Source: Euprymna scolopes
Taxonomy: Eukaryota; Mollusca; Cephalopoda; Sepiida; Sepiolidae
Direction of reading: 5' to 3'
Assembly (NCBI GenBank): GCA_024364805.1
Contig: CM044495.1
Coordinates: 8,855,141 to 8,919,140, forward strand
DNA length: 64,000 bases
Below are positions 1-10,858 of the stretch, in pieces. Positions within the stretch are counted from its first letter, which is position 1. Every line of letters starts with the position of its first letter. The position numbers and the translations under genes were made by a program. The notes under the pieces were generated by a model, which saw nothing but the letters and a program-made list of their open reading frames with translations, was not told the DNA's origin and did no database searches.

Positions 1-218
1 ATATATATAGTGATGGTTGTGTAGTTCCAACGACAAAAAATGTATATATATTACCTAAAAGAAAATTGAATAAAAACCTTTACATAAAAATATCTGGAGA
101 GAGCTGAACAAGGCTTGGAACGCGTTATAAAAAATATTTTAAAATATTAAAAAATAAGTCTGAAAAATCTACAATATTTTCATGGCTACACTCATATATA
201 AATATATGTATGAGAGAC
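1..218. other. AT-rich sequence, no gene seen
   Basis: Very AT-rich with short TA runs. No open frame, RNA gene or repeat boundary is recognised. Confidence 0.6.
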
Positions 219-421
219 ATGCATAACTATTGAATAGTGCTATTTTTTATAACTAGTTTATGTCCGCTATATTTGCTTGATGCTTGCTAAGTAATATCTT
301 GTAAAGTTGTTTTAGACATACAGCTAACACAACTTTACGGGATATTACTTACAAATATTAGGCAAAATGGTGAATATAACAAGTTATAATAGAAAATAGC
401 ATGTATTCAATTCTTATGCGT
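219..421. repeat. Long inverted repeat (foldback/MITE-like)
   Basis: Arms 229-310 and 329-411 are imperfect reverse complements, about 80% by eye, with an 18-nt loop. The best-paired block is next to the loop (GTAAAGTTGT against ACAACTTTAC). Pairing continues weakly outward to about 219 and 421. No coding capacity. It is probably a MITE or foldback element; a hairpin RNA precursor is less likely given the arm length. Confidence 0.7.
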
Positions 422-864
422 GTTTGTGTGTGTGTGTACATGCACACTAATTAACTTATCTGGCTTTGCATGTATCGTAGTGACGTCATTTTAGATCGTT
501 TTATTTTTATATTTTTTATATTTTATTGTACAATTGTACAATTTTAATACGTATTTTAGATGTTAGGAATGAATGAACTCTCATAATCTGTAATTAAAAA
601 AATGTTAGGCATCCCCTACCTGATTTTGAGTTTCGGTTCATAATTTAAAGTTTTCATTGACCTGTTGTTCGAGTGAAACTAGATATTTTTTTTAAATAAA
701 CTATGAACGAAGCATACTATTAATACGCGAAATGGTACAATATTGAATAAAATTTGTTAGTAAGAATCAAAGTGTGATATGTCAGCCTTAATACTATTTA
801 AAATCTCAAGAGATGCCTGATTCGCAGAGAGAACCAGCGTTGTCCGGGATTGAATGAAGATCAA
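422..864. other. AT-rich spacer
   Basis: No gene seen. It holds a perfect 18-bp palindrome at 525-542 (ATTGTACAATTGTACAAT) and a short TG run near 427-437. Confidence 0.55.
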
Positions 865-1200
865 TATTTTTTTTACAAATTTCTATACTTTTAAATCTTT
901 GAAATCCTCCTATAATTAAAACGATTCATTTTCTGTATTATGTGGGGACCCACCGCCGTATACCGTAAGGAAACTTCACATGCCTTTCCGAGGTGAGTCC
1001 GCATTACAGTGTAGTCTATATTGCACTGTAGATTCTGTTTATTTAATAAATTCTGTAAATATTGGCTTCACTTGAAGTTTAAAATGCAAAAGACAAGAAT
1101 CCCGTGTCCATTGTGCTCTACAAAAAAGTTAATTTCGAACGCGCTTTTGTCTTATGGAGAAATGTACGGTTGATTTTATAGGTTGGGCCTTTCTGCTTGT
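865..1200 (-). repeat. Unidentified repeat family F, copy 1
   Basis: This is the reverse complement of 3310-3700. Shared landmarks include the CCACCGCCGTATAC block at about 950-963 and the Y-rich TAGGTTGGGCCTTTCTGCTTG block near 1180. A third, more diverged copy lies at 30150-30480. No coding sequence was recognised. It could be a LINE 3' UTR or a non-autonomous element. Confidence 0.6.
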
Positions 1201-1468
1201 GCAGTGATAATTTTTTTTTTTTTTGCTTTTCTTCCCTGAAGAAGAAACACTTCTCTCGAAAATTAGGGACATCAACACCTATCATGCTGTAAAACACATT
1301 ATGTTGGTAAATAAACGTAATATAATTGAAAATTGTTGAGAATTCATTCTAATATTGTCATTAATTTTTTTTTATGGTAACTCGTGTCCACTGTGTTTCT
1401 CACAAACTGCATTGATATAGCCTTCAAACACAACTTTCACACTTCGCTTCAAACCAACTACATTCTTA
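1200..1468. other. Spacer
   Basis: T-rich sequence. The CCCTGAAGAAGAAAC motif near 1235 resembles the tails of some LINEs or SINEs, but there is too little to classify. No gene seen. Confidence 0.4.
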
Positions 1469-1511
1469 AATATATATATATATATATAATTTTTTTATTT
1501 ATATATTTTTT

Positions 1512-1543
<32 letters not shown>

Positions 1544-1545
1544 TC
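1469..1545. repeat. (TA)n microsatellites
   Basis: Two TA runs are separated by a T-rich interval. Open frames through it encode Ile-Tyr repeats and are artefacts. Confidence 0.9.
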
Positions 1546-1774
1546 CTGATTGAACAAAATTGTCAAGGCGAATGGTCAAGGAAAACCACCTCTGTAGTAG
1601 GCTAGAATTGGATTTCGCTGCCAGTCGGGTTGTTTGGATTTGTTTATATTAAGGGGCTTACATGCAGTATATTCGGCAGAAGACATTTCTTGGAAATAAT
1701 GGTAGAATACGGACAAGAATGCAATGTTGTGGCAATGGGACAGGGGATTGAGCTTTGTAGACATTGTGGGACGT

Positions 1775-1846
1775 ATTAGTTTAAATATTAGTTTAAATAT
1801 TAGTTTAAATAAAGTGTACATTTAATCTGCGCTAAACGCGCAGATT
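1775..1846. repeat. 12-bp tandem triplet next to a perfect hairpin
   Basis: ATTAGTTTAAAT occurs three times without change at 1775-1810. Fourteen bases on is a perfect 9-bp stem, 5-nt loop hairpin: AATCTGCGC at 1824-1832 pairs with GCGCAGATT at 1838-1846. Function unknown. Confidence 0.85.
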
Positions 1847-2099
1847 CTGCGATTTTAAAGAGAAGCGTGACAGAGCGACCTGTAGATAAGGGTTTTGAGG
1901 GAGGAGTAGATTTAAGATTGGAACGAAAGAAAGATTTGAAGGAAATGGGCGGAGAAAAGATAATGACAAAGCAGCTTTATCGGATCCCATCTTCAAATGA
2001 GCCGATTGCAACGGTTATGGTAATTGTTAGTTTAGAGTAAATATATAATCAGTGTATGGGAAACGGAAGAATTAACGATTGTTCGTGTGGGTGTTGGAA

Positions 2100-2395
2100 A
2101 CGTATATAGGGAGATGGAGGGAGCAGAAACAAAGCTGTTGTAAAGAATAAAGTACAAGAGGTAGAGGGAGGAGGGAGACGAAGATAGAGAAAAATTGAGG
2201 TAGACGGAAATAGAGGGAGATAGAGGGTAATCGAGGAAGGAAAGAGAGAGGAAAACAGGAACGCAGGGGAGATGGAAATAGAGGAAGGAAGGAGGGGGAA
2301 ATAGGACAAGGAAGAAGATAGGGGGAAAAGGGGAAGGAGAAGAGTGTTTAGTAAGGTAAGAGGATAGGAGAGAGAGAGTATCCATAAAAAAGAGG
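2100..2395 (+). repeat. Polypurine-rich tract
   Basis: Over roughly 290 bases the plus strand is dominated by G and A (GGAGGGAGA, GAGAGAGAG and similar). The opposite strand yields Ser/Leu/Pro/Phe-rich open frames that are composition artefacts. Such tracts can form triplex DNA; nothing here shows a function. Confidence 0.8.
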
Positions 2396-3110
2396 GGGTT
2401 TCAGTGGTATTAGCTAGCCGCGGGGCGTTGGAAATTGTATTCTTAGTAAAAGATGGCCGATAGAAAATTATATAACACTAAAAGTGACTAATAAGCAGCA
2501 ACTAGAATCTCGTCGCTGCTCGTTAATAGAAAGAGAGAGAGATGGGTGTGTGTATGTGTGGCAACACCTTGGCAGAGTTAACTTACAAAAGGTACTAATC
2601 ACAGATGCCTGTCAGAGACTGCTTGGCAGGTCGAGGGGGAGTTTGGAGGAGACTCACCACTAGTGCCACTACGATTCTCCAAGTGTTCAATGAAAGCAGC
2701 TAATGGGGATTCTGCCTGGAGCAGTGAAACTTCACAAAGGTTCAATGAATATTGCCTGTTGGCAAACACAAAGGGCGACCCACATTGGCACAGGTAAACC
2801 TACATCCGGATGCGGAGGAGGGCTGCGGGTTGGAGCAAGTGTGCCGTTTGATCACAATCATTATGAGTCGTGGGATGGAAAGGGATTGTGTGTGTTTGGA
2901 AGGGACCATGGTGGTACGCGAATGCTTTACTTAAAAATAAACTTATCTTTTATATGGTTAAAAGTAGTTTTTTTCTTAAATTGGAGTTTTTTGGGGGGGA
3001 GGGGTTATGTCGTGACGATCTTTAAGTATTTTTTATGAAGTATATCACAATAAATCTTAATATAGTATTGTTTATTTGTATAATACGACCCGCCATATGT
3101 GTAGATATCT
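2396..3110. other. Spacer with a less AT-rich core
   Basis: About 2590-2930 is noticeably richer in G and C than its surroundings. A 111-codon open frame from 2703 has no recognisable domain. I cannot call it a gene. Confidence 0.4.
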
Positions 3111-3115
3111 ATGTA

Positions 3116-3260
3116 TCTACTATTATTAAAAAAATTTTGTGTGTGCGAGTGTGTTCCCTGTGTACTCTGAAACGACTGAACCGAATTGCTGAAATTTCAC
3201 ACGAAGATATCTGTATGTGTTGGAGTGTTCTTACGTATGTTTTGTATCGAAATGCGTCTG
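3116..3260 (+). mobile_element. Helitron-like 5' end fragment
   Basis: After an A, the sequence TCTACTATTATTAAAAAAAT runs into a TGTGTGTGCG stretch and then CTGAAACGACTGAACCGAA. This layout (A|TC start, TA-rich lead, TG-rich segment, 'ACTGAACCGAAT') is familiar from animal non-autonomous Helitron 5' ends. No matching 3' end was found next to it, so it looks truncated. Confidence 0.5.
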
Positions 3261-3309
3261 ATAAGAATCCAATATCGATAATCGAAAAGATCCGATTAAT
3301 CAAGAAAGT

Positions 3310-3700
3310 TCAATTAAGGTTTATACAACCTAACATTACAAGTGCATTTCAGAAATTTTATGATTGGACAAGCAGAAAGGCCCAGCCTATAAAATCAACT
3401 GTAGATTCCTTCATAAGGCGGAAGCGCGTTCAGAATGATTTTTTCTTTGTAGAGCACAATTGAAACATGTCTTTTGCATTTAAAACTAAGTGAAGCCAAT
3501 ATTTACAGAATTTATTAAATAAACAGTAGATAATCTATAGTGTAATAAAACACTAATGTGGAGTCACCTCGGGAAGCATGTGAAGTTTCTTCATTGTATA
3601 CGGCGGTGGGTTCCCAACTAAAGCAGGAAATGAATCGGTTTAATTATAGGATTTCATAGTTTTCGATGAAAACGTATGGAAATTTGAAAAAAATAAACTG
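3310..3700 (+). repeat. Unidentified repeat family F, copy 2
   Basis: Reverse-complement match to 865-1200 with the same block order. Copies 1 and 2 face opposite ways about 2.1 kb apart, so they could form a large hairpin. A 142-codon open frame runs into this copy; it is not supported as a gene because the repeat copies do not keep the frame. Confidence 0.6.
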
Positions 3701-4475
3701 TTCTGCGAAGCTTTCCATTGTTTGGTTATTTATTTCCGGAAGCCAGTGTCGCAAACTGGCTGTCAAATCAATTCCCAGGATACGAGTTGTGGCGGATATT
3801 AATAATTGCTAGGAATTTTTGTCGTTTTTGTTTCTGTGGGTAAATGATTAATTTTTGTCTGTTATGCTTCAAGTGTGTACTTAGGAGTGTTAATGGCTGC
3901 TGCTCTAGTGTGGTGTAATATCCGTAAATGTTAACAAATAGTCAGTTTATTAAAAAGAAAAGTAAATCTTAGGTTTACTTTCAACAACTTCGTAACTTTG
4001 CTTGCCTTATCTTGTCTTCAAGCCCATACATTGCATATTTCTTATGAAAGGGTACAATTTTCATTTTCTGGCTTCCAATCTATCCATCTAGCATTTAATA
4101 TTAGTTTTTCATCTTGAAATATATTTTATTTTCTTACATCAAGTGACTTTATGCGTTTTCTGGATCGATTTCCATTAAAAAAATATTGACATGTGATCGT
4201 AAATTTTTTTTTTTTTAATTCAGGACACATCTTGAATACAGGTAAGGTAAGACGGTTAATAATTTCGCCAATTGTTATTCATACGTGCATTCATATCATG
4301 CTTACTAGACAGAGTATCTTAGGGCTCTCTGCACAGGGGTTTGTCAGGACAACGTGGCATAAGAATATTTTTATCTATAAGTAAACCCTGACTAAATATT
4401 AAAAATCGCATAGAATTCGCAGCGCAAATATGACCCCCTTAAGTATGGCTTACCCACAATGGCCTTTACAATGAA
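3701..4475. other. Spacer with a family C fragment
   Basis: No gene seen. About 4300-4370 (minus) matches 20440-20515 and 57700-57770 in the block reading CCTGACAAACCCCTGTGCAG on the minus strand. That is a short dispersed repeat of unknown class. Confidence 0.5.
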
Positions 4476-4832
4476 CTAGCATGTGTACCCGGCGTTGCCC
4501 GGGTGTTTGGAGATGTGTGTTGGGCAAAAAAAATTTTTCAATGGTAGTAGGCAGGTAGGCTCGAACCCGTACCGCAAAGGAGGAAAAGACCACGAAGAAA
4601 AAAAATCCCGTCTTTGCTGTTGCGTCCACCGCCAAACCGAAAGTGGCGAAGGTTTAAATTAAGGGTACTCAATCGAAAAGAGGGGATGACTTTCGAAAAT
4701 ATCTGCGAAAAAGTAGAAAAGTGTCCAGGTGATGGAATAAATGTTTTTAGCCAGGTTTTCGATATTTGTCGTGCGAAGGGTCAAGCTTTAAAACAGTCCC
4801 GATTGCTTGAACATCCGTCGAAATTTTAAGGC
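4476..4832 (-). mobile_element. Non-autonomous Helitron-like element, 5'-truncated
   Basis: On the minus strand it ends with an ACCCGG-GCAACG-CCGGGT hairpin followed by CTAG and then T, the expected Helitron 3' terminus. Internal blocks match 21809-22175, 40690-41102 and 61098-61927. They include a B-box-like GGGTTCGAGCC near 4555-4570. The other side stops where the LINE-A 3' end begins, at about 4833. No coding capacity; open frames through it are incidental. Confidence 0.7.
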
Positions 4833-6500
4833 ATTTTTTGTACATATGCGTCACCACTTATCAAGGCCGAGAGGCAACTCAAGAATAAGCGTTAAAGAGT
4901 GTACAGTAGTCAAAAGGACAATATAGTAATCGATAGTAATGGAAGTTCGGTAAATTTGTTAACTTAAGTGTAACGGCTCATCAGAAACTTGTTCATGTTG
5001 GATTTGAAGATAACCATATTATAGACAGCAGGAAAGCAGGAAAACGGAAGACTTCGACAGGCGTGCAGTTCTAATAATGAAGCTTTGATCATGGAATCTA
5101 TGTTTAGGTTTAGGCACAGATAAAGAGTGGCGGGGAATTATTGATAGTGTGTTCTGCTAGACGACTGTTTCTTGTGAAAGTTTGGCGAGGGGGGGGGGGC
5201 ATAGATTGAAGCTCAGTTGAACACTTTCCATGAAAATAACGATAAAGCAAACTCGCAACATCTCTTCTGTGAGATAGAGGTTGCAGCGAAGAGAAAAGGA
5301 CATCTCCCACGAGGCCAGGAAGTCTATTTTGAAGTATATCAAGGCAGGACAAGTCCTTTCTAGCAGCTCCTGCCCAGATGTGGCAACAGTATTCCACCCT
5401 TGGACGTAACTGGCTCTTATATAGATAGGGAACTGCATCAGCAGTGAGACATCTATCGGATCGATAGAAGGATCCGACCATTTTTTCCAGCAGCCTTGGC
5501 AACAGATTTGATGTACGTATTCCATTTAAGATCAGGAGTTCAGGTCAAGCCCAGAAGCTTGTCAAAACATGAGGCCTGCCCAAGACGAAAGCCATTCATT
5601 TTAATTGATGTCAGATGGAGATCAGAACGTTGATGTAAAAATAGAAGCATGGTTTTAGATGCATTAAAAGTAACCAGCCACTCCTTTCCCCATTGTACAA
5701 CGTGATCAAGATCAGAGGAGAGAGAATCAGAGAGAATGGTAGTGTCATCAGCAAAAATGTCAACAAATGATGTAAGGATGTGATTTGGAAGATCATTAAT
5801 GTAGCTCAGGAAAAGAGTTGGACCCCTGAGTGACTCCAGCATTAATACTGTGAGCTTCTGATTTTTTGCCCATCAACAACTACTCTTATGAACCTATCAG
5901 AGAGAAATTATTTAATAATTAATACATTTCCAGCTATACCGTAGCTGGAGATCTTGTAAAGTAAACCTTTACGCCATACTCTATCAAAGGCCTTAGATAT
6001 GTCAAGAGCAATTGCACTAGAAAGGTTGCCTCTGTCGAGAGATCCGCTAATCCTATGAGATATAACTGTAAGCACATCTGCTGTACATCTAGCAGAACGG
6101 AAACCATATTGTGTGTCACTAAGGTTATTCTTGATTAGATGGTCGATTACGTCTCTCTTTAACACAGATTCCAGCAACTTACTCATGACGCACAGGAGAC
6201 TTATTGGCCTGTACTGAGTGGGGGATGAACGATCACCTGAATTCTTAAATACAGGGCATACTAATGAGATTTTCCAGGGTGATGGGAAGCAATTCTCCTT
6301 AAGACAACGTTTAAACAGTTTTGTAAATATGGGCGCTAGTTCAGGTTGAAGTTTTTTGAGTACTATATTTGGAATATCGTCAGGACCGGTTGCTTTACAT
6401 TAGTCAAGGTTTTTGATTAGCTTGGCAACATCCCGTGCAGATATTTGTATATCACATTGCGTGTTTTCTGATACAGGAGGAAATATTGGGGGTTGGCATA
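4833..6500 (-). mobile_element. LINE-A copy 1: CR1/L2-like retrotransposon, 5'-truncated
   Basis: On the minus strand the remains of a reverse transcriptase read in order: QYGFRSARCTADVLTVISHR (about 6060-6110), LDISKAFDRVW (about 5975-6007), a degraded GVPQGS block reading GVTQGS (about 5825-5845), the catalytic box FADD (5744-5755), then KEWLVTFNASKT and the thumb region RVEYCCHIWAGA (about 5370-5410). The 3' UTR runs to about 4833. The copy begins upstream of the fingers domain; no endonuclease remains. Stops and frame changes break the frame several times (for example near 5842 and 5530), so it is dead. It matches 16818-19075 at about 85% by eye. The order and wording of motifs fit APE-type CR1/L2/Jockey LINEs; the exact clade is not fixed. 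Confidence 0.9.
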
Positions 6501-7110
6501 CATAGATACAAACAAATACACATGCATACGTTTAAACACACAGGTAAGATTTATAATTTAGATTGTGCACTTTCTTCGGGTTATGTTGCCTGTAGTAACA
6601 TCACTAAGCTGGATACTCCACCAGATTAGATAAATTCTTGTCCTGAAATCCATTAATGCCGAGAGACTACAAGAAAGATTTACGATAACATAATTAGCTG
6701 GTCAATTGGAAAGAGGAACATTTATATTAATTTTTTTACTACCTCACTGTTTGAGATGTAAAGGTATATTCGAATGTTTATGTATCATGTACAGATCAAG
6801 TATCATAGGAAGGCCCCCTTGATTTCTGATGACTTCGATTGAAGTAAAATGAAACTGCGTTAAGCGCTATCGTAAAGAATTTGACACGCTGATATCAGCG
6901 ATAAACCCCGCTTAAAATTATTTGCACTCGCCCTTCTTCCTGATTTCCGGTTTTAACATGCTCTGAAAATGCTTATTTAAAGAGCAATAGTATAACTTTT
7001 TAACTTATACATTAGCAAAACGTTACTTGGATAAGTATGAAAATAAGCCTCCATTACTTCTCATCGTTTAATATACTTATTTCTATTTATATTCTTTTTT
7101 ATTCATATAC
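6501..7110. other. Spacer
   Basis: AT-rich, with no gene or repeat boundary recognised. Confidence 0.5.
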
Positions 7111-7191
7111 TTTATTTATATACTTATTATTTTATTTATATACGTGTGTTTTTATTTATATACGTATGTTTTTAATTTATATACCTATGTT
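7111..7191 (+). repeat. 20-bp tandem repeat, four units
   Basis: Units of the form TTTATTTATATACGTATGTT begin at 7111, 7131, 7151 and 7171, with a few changes each. A run of G follows near 7199-7210. Confidence 0.85.
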
Positions 7192-7509
7192 TTTTTTTGG
7201 GGGGGGGGGGTAAAAAAATTAATATAAAAATTTTTTTTACGTATAAGATTTTTTCAAAGTGGTAAAATCGACTTAAAACAAAGCTTTATTTACTGTTTGT
7301 TGATTAAAAAATTCTTTTAATAATTTCAGATTTGACTGTGTATTCGCCCTTACGTAACTTCGACCATTATCCATATTTTATTGCTTTTAGTCTGTCAGGC
7401 TGAATTTTTATAAGGTGTTGAGAACTAAGCATTATAGTAACTGTTCGATTCACAGTAAGGGGTTATTAGGGGCTAGTATTGCATAACTGAGCACAAATTT
7501 AATCATATA

Positions 7510-7690
7510 CAGTAAAACACCGGAATACGGGATTAAAAATCGGTAACAAAATACAGTATAGTATATAATATACATAACATTATAAATAACACTGTAAGGT
7601 GGGGCAAATACCGTAACCAGAGAAACAGTCTTCCACGTCGTAACCTTTAAAAAACGTATCCAGGGGACATCGTATCCTGAGGTTCTACTA
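7510..7690. mobile_element. pogo/Tigger-like MITE
   Basis: The left end TA|CAGTAAAACACCGGAATACG and the reverse complement of the right end, TA|TAGTAGAACCTCAGGATACG, form imperfect terminal inverted repeats next to TA. CAGTAGAACCTC is a typical pogo/Tigger start. The 181-bp interior has no transposase. Confidence 0.7.
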
Positions 7691-8469
7691 TACAATTATC
7701 AATTCGGTACAAAGCACTCGTTCTTAGCCAACGAACTATAACTCTTTCCAGTTTCTGGCGGACTAAAGTCTAGTTCTTATTTATTTACTTAAGTTTTTAA
7801 TTAACAATTGATAATTATAGAAATTAAATAATAAACGTGAGAAGTATCTAATGTTTTTAACTCCACATTTGTATATGGGATTATATAATAGAAGCAGATT
7901 TTTTGAAATGAACGATTTTTTCAGGCAACGCCATTTTTATCACGTGTCCCACTTGTATATTATATAAATTGTATTTACAGAAATGTGTGCAACATTTCGT
8001 TTTAACCTTATTTGAATCAATATACAGAAATCTGTTTGATATCGTTAAGTTAACCTGTTGAAAATCGCAGGTTTTGAAATTCGCAATAAACATCCGAGAA
8101 TTCGTTTTTCCTGTTTATTAGCAAAGGAAAGCAAGTCGCGTTAATTTGACAAAATGTGAGGTTGTGGCAAATTATTGGTTCTTCGCGACAATTGGATTAT
8201 TTGTGTTGATTTTATTTGTTGACATTACAATTGCGTTTGTTTTTGTCAATTAGAGAAAATAATTCATGCTTATAAGACACGTTCATTCAATTACGTGTTT
8301 TTATTCGCTAATGCGTCGTGACTCAAATTCAAAAGCCATTCGAGGATAATGTTTTTGAGATGGTTGGATTGTCAGTTGAATGCTGAAGAATATTGAGTTG
8401 ATTTAAAATTTTAAATTTAATAATCAAAATGTGATTACTAATAAGGATAATGAAGGAAGTACTCGTTGA
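7691..8469. other. Spacer
   Basis: AT-rich. No gene, RNA or clear repeat recognised. Confidence 0.5.
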
Positions 8470-8930
8470 GCTACGATTTCCACACAATCATGCTGTAATT
8501 CTCAGGGAAGCAACTTGTAGCAATGTTTTCCATAGATGAGGAATTCTTAAAAATACGCAGTATTGTTGAGGGCACACGAATAAAAAAAAACATGTATTTG
8601 CAGCTGTGGTAAGTAGACGGGGATATATTGAAAGGAGGAACAATACATTAGAGCTCAGTCGGGCATTTTCCTGAAAGCAATGATAAAGTAGAGAACGACT
8701 AGTCAAGTATCTTATTTGAGAAGGTAGCTGTAGAGAAGAGAGGAGATATCCCACTAGACTATGAAGTCTATTTTATATTTTGTCAAGCAAGGAAAAGTTC
8801 AAGTTGCACGTCCTAGGATGTGACAACAGTACTTAACACGTAGTCGATTCGTCTACAAGTGGACGATTGTATCAAAACTGCACGTAGTTTCTAAAGCAGC
8901 AATTAACACTAAACTGAAATGAACTAGCTG
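8470..8930 (-). mobile_element. LINE-A-related 3' ORF fragment
   Basis: The minus strand corresponds to the end of the LINE ORF. About 8640-8900 aligns with 5200-5410 of LINE-A copy 1, including the block for an LYHCFQENARLSS-type segment (family form 'LFYHYFHEKCSSEL'). Further on, a frame-shifted segment resembles the final 'NSSSMENIATSCFPE' part of such ORFs. It is short, frame-broken and more diverged than the two main LINE-A copies. Confidence 0.6.
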
Positions 8931-9383
8931 ATCGACAAAACATTTTACGCATGTCTAAGATAGGTTATCAAAAAATATTTATTATTCCGTTTATAATCTC
9001 CAGTCAATCCTTTGAAATCTAATAAACCTAAACAATTTAAGAATGAAAAACTTATTACATGTTTCAGTTAAAAGGCATTTATTCATGGTACTTACCAAAA
9101 TATGCTTGCATCTTGCTTTTTTACAGTTTATTTCGTTTGCTATAAGATTACAAAACGAACACGTGCTTTAACAGCCTCTAACGCCATTAGATGGCCACAC
9201 GTCATTCTAACGCCGGCACACCTTGCCTGTACTGCCACCATGCGGTGTCTTTTTTGTTTGTTTTTATTTCCCTTTTTCTCCACCGTGACGTCACATCGCG
9301 CACTGTCTTTGTGATACGCATATATATAATGTGGCTACTAAGTAATCCTGTTATAGAACTGCATCACAAAACCTTGTCATCCG
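8931..9383. other. Spacer
   Basis: No gene seen. About 9150-9310 is less AT-rich, and its two overlapping open frames have no recognisable domain. Confidence 0.4.
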
Positions 9384-9590
9384 AGGAAGGAGCCGAATCT
9401 TTAATATCTGCCATCCAAGGGGAGAAGGGGGAGAACTGAATTCCCTAACTCTGCCACCAGGCGAAAAAGCTGTATCCTTAAACGCTGCTATCCGGAGAGA
9501 GGATGCGCTGGATCCTTAAACGTTTCTGGCCGAAAGGCTACCAACCGGGGGAGGGAAGAAGCTGAATCCTCAAAAGTTGCGACGATGGGA
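9384..9590 (+). repeat. Degenerate tandem repeat, about 37-50 bp units
   Basis: Five successive blocks start like CTGAATCCTTAAACGCTGCC and end in a purine-rich GGGGGAGAGG segment. Spacing varies, so this is an old minisatellite-type array. It is G+C-rich for this window. Confidence 0.65.
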
Positions 9591-9899
9591 TGAGTATTTA
9601 CCCCCGCGATACTCATAACTATTATTTATTATTGATTAGTGTAGCTCCTTCGGTGAATGAGAAGATCCCTTGCTTTGCATGTGGAATCACGATATATAAT
9701 GGATGAAGTATAGGGGGATTTCTGTGTTACGCTCGTAGTAAATGACTTGTTACATAAATGCGATCAGTTTCAATTCAACATTTTGTTATATTTCTTACTA
9801 CTTAAAGCAATTATTTAATCTGCAGTAGTTATTAGATTATTGCATTAAAATCGAAATGTGTCATCTGAGCTTTTTACAGTTATATGATTAAGTAGCATA

Positions 9900-10125
9900 T
9901 ATGTGTTTTTCTGTTTATTCACGTCAAACAAAGCACACTGCCATTTGAACGTAAATAGTTACTATTTTGGACCAAATCTACAGGGACACTATGTAGGAAG
10001 TTGAGCAGCCAAATGACTTTTCACATTACACTTGAGCCCCTGCATGTCAGTACAGTCAGGAAATCAGATTACTGGGGGGGGGTATTTCAGTCTAGAAGTT
10101 TGTGGGTATGCTAGTGTTTCAACTT
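9900..10125 (-). mobile_element. LINE-B 3' UTR fragment
   Basis: It matches the 3' UTR of the 62760-63310 copy: CAAACAA-GCACA-TGCCATTT (about 9925-9945), then CACTATGTAGGAAGTTGAGC (about 9987-10006) and CTGCATGTCAGTACAGTCAG (about 10039-10058). A run of G at 10074-10081 interrupts the match. No coding part is left. Confidence 0.7.
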
Positions 10126-10494
10126 TAATATTGTTCCGTTTTTTTAAAACGGAATAGTTTTGATTATTTTTTTACGATTGCACTTAATAATAGCATTAAA
10201 TTATTTTGTCAGACATATTAATCTCTCTTTTTCACCGTATTGTATGTTTGTTTATATCCAGCCCTGATGATAAAGTAAAATATCTATCGAATGCTATTAT
10301 TTAGGCAGACAACAATAAAGCATAATATATTGTCTTAAATAAATGTCAAGTTGAACTATATAACAACTTCACTGAATTCACGTCCTCAAGCTTCGAGGAG
10401 ATCATGAGTATATGAATGTTAACAACGTAAGCAAAAATATATCGCAAAGCTTATGAGTTATTTGTAGAAAATTCAATTTCCTCTAATTTTGTGA
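10126..10494. other. Spacer
   Basis: It contains a small hairpin at about 10134-10155 (TTCCGTTTT with AAAACGGAA). The CCCTGATGATAAAG motif near 10262 is reminiscent of LINE or SINE tails. No gene seen. Confidence 0.4.
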
Positions 10495-10509
10495 ATCACA
10501 ATTCAAGTG

Positions 10510-10556
10510 GTTAAGATGGCATATTTCGGGGGAAGGGGTTCGTATCCGAGACAATT
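10510..10556 (+). repeat. tRNA-like segment inside the element
   Basis: AGTGGTTAAGATGG resembles a pol III A box. GGTTCGTATCC, 25-30 bases later, resembles a B box. It does not fold as a complete tRNA, so it is a tRNA-derived relic. Confidence 0.45.
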
Positions 10557-10858
10557 TATTTATCGCTTAGTAATGTTATTTGTTTACAGCCTATTCGAAC
10601 TGGGATCAAAACCAAGAGGCAGAGAGCGGAGTATGATAACCAGTAAGCCAGCTTGATACGGTCTTAAATGTTTTCAAACCTACTTATTAGTCTTCCGATT
10701 TATCAGATAGGGGCCACTGTTTTCAGTGGCGTCCGTGCATCCATTATTCCGGACGATTGCCAGATAACCGTCCATTAGTTTTTCCTGAAATGTTGCCACA
10801 AATTGCATTTCATTAAATAGATATACACAGTAAAAAAAAATTTTGCGAAAATTCCGTT

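Noticed and set aside
2032-2385. Two Ser/Leu/Pro/Phe-rich minus-strand frames
   Set aside because: They are the complement of a polypurine tract, with no domain.
3035-3463. 142-codon open frame
   Set aside because: It crosses a Helitron-like 5' end and repeat family F; the repeat copies elsewhere do not keep the frame.
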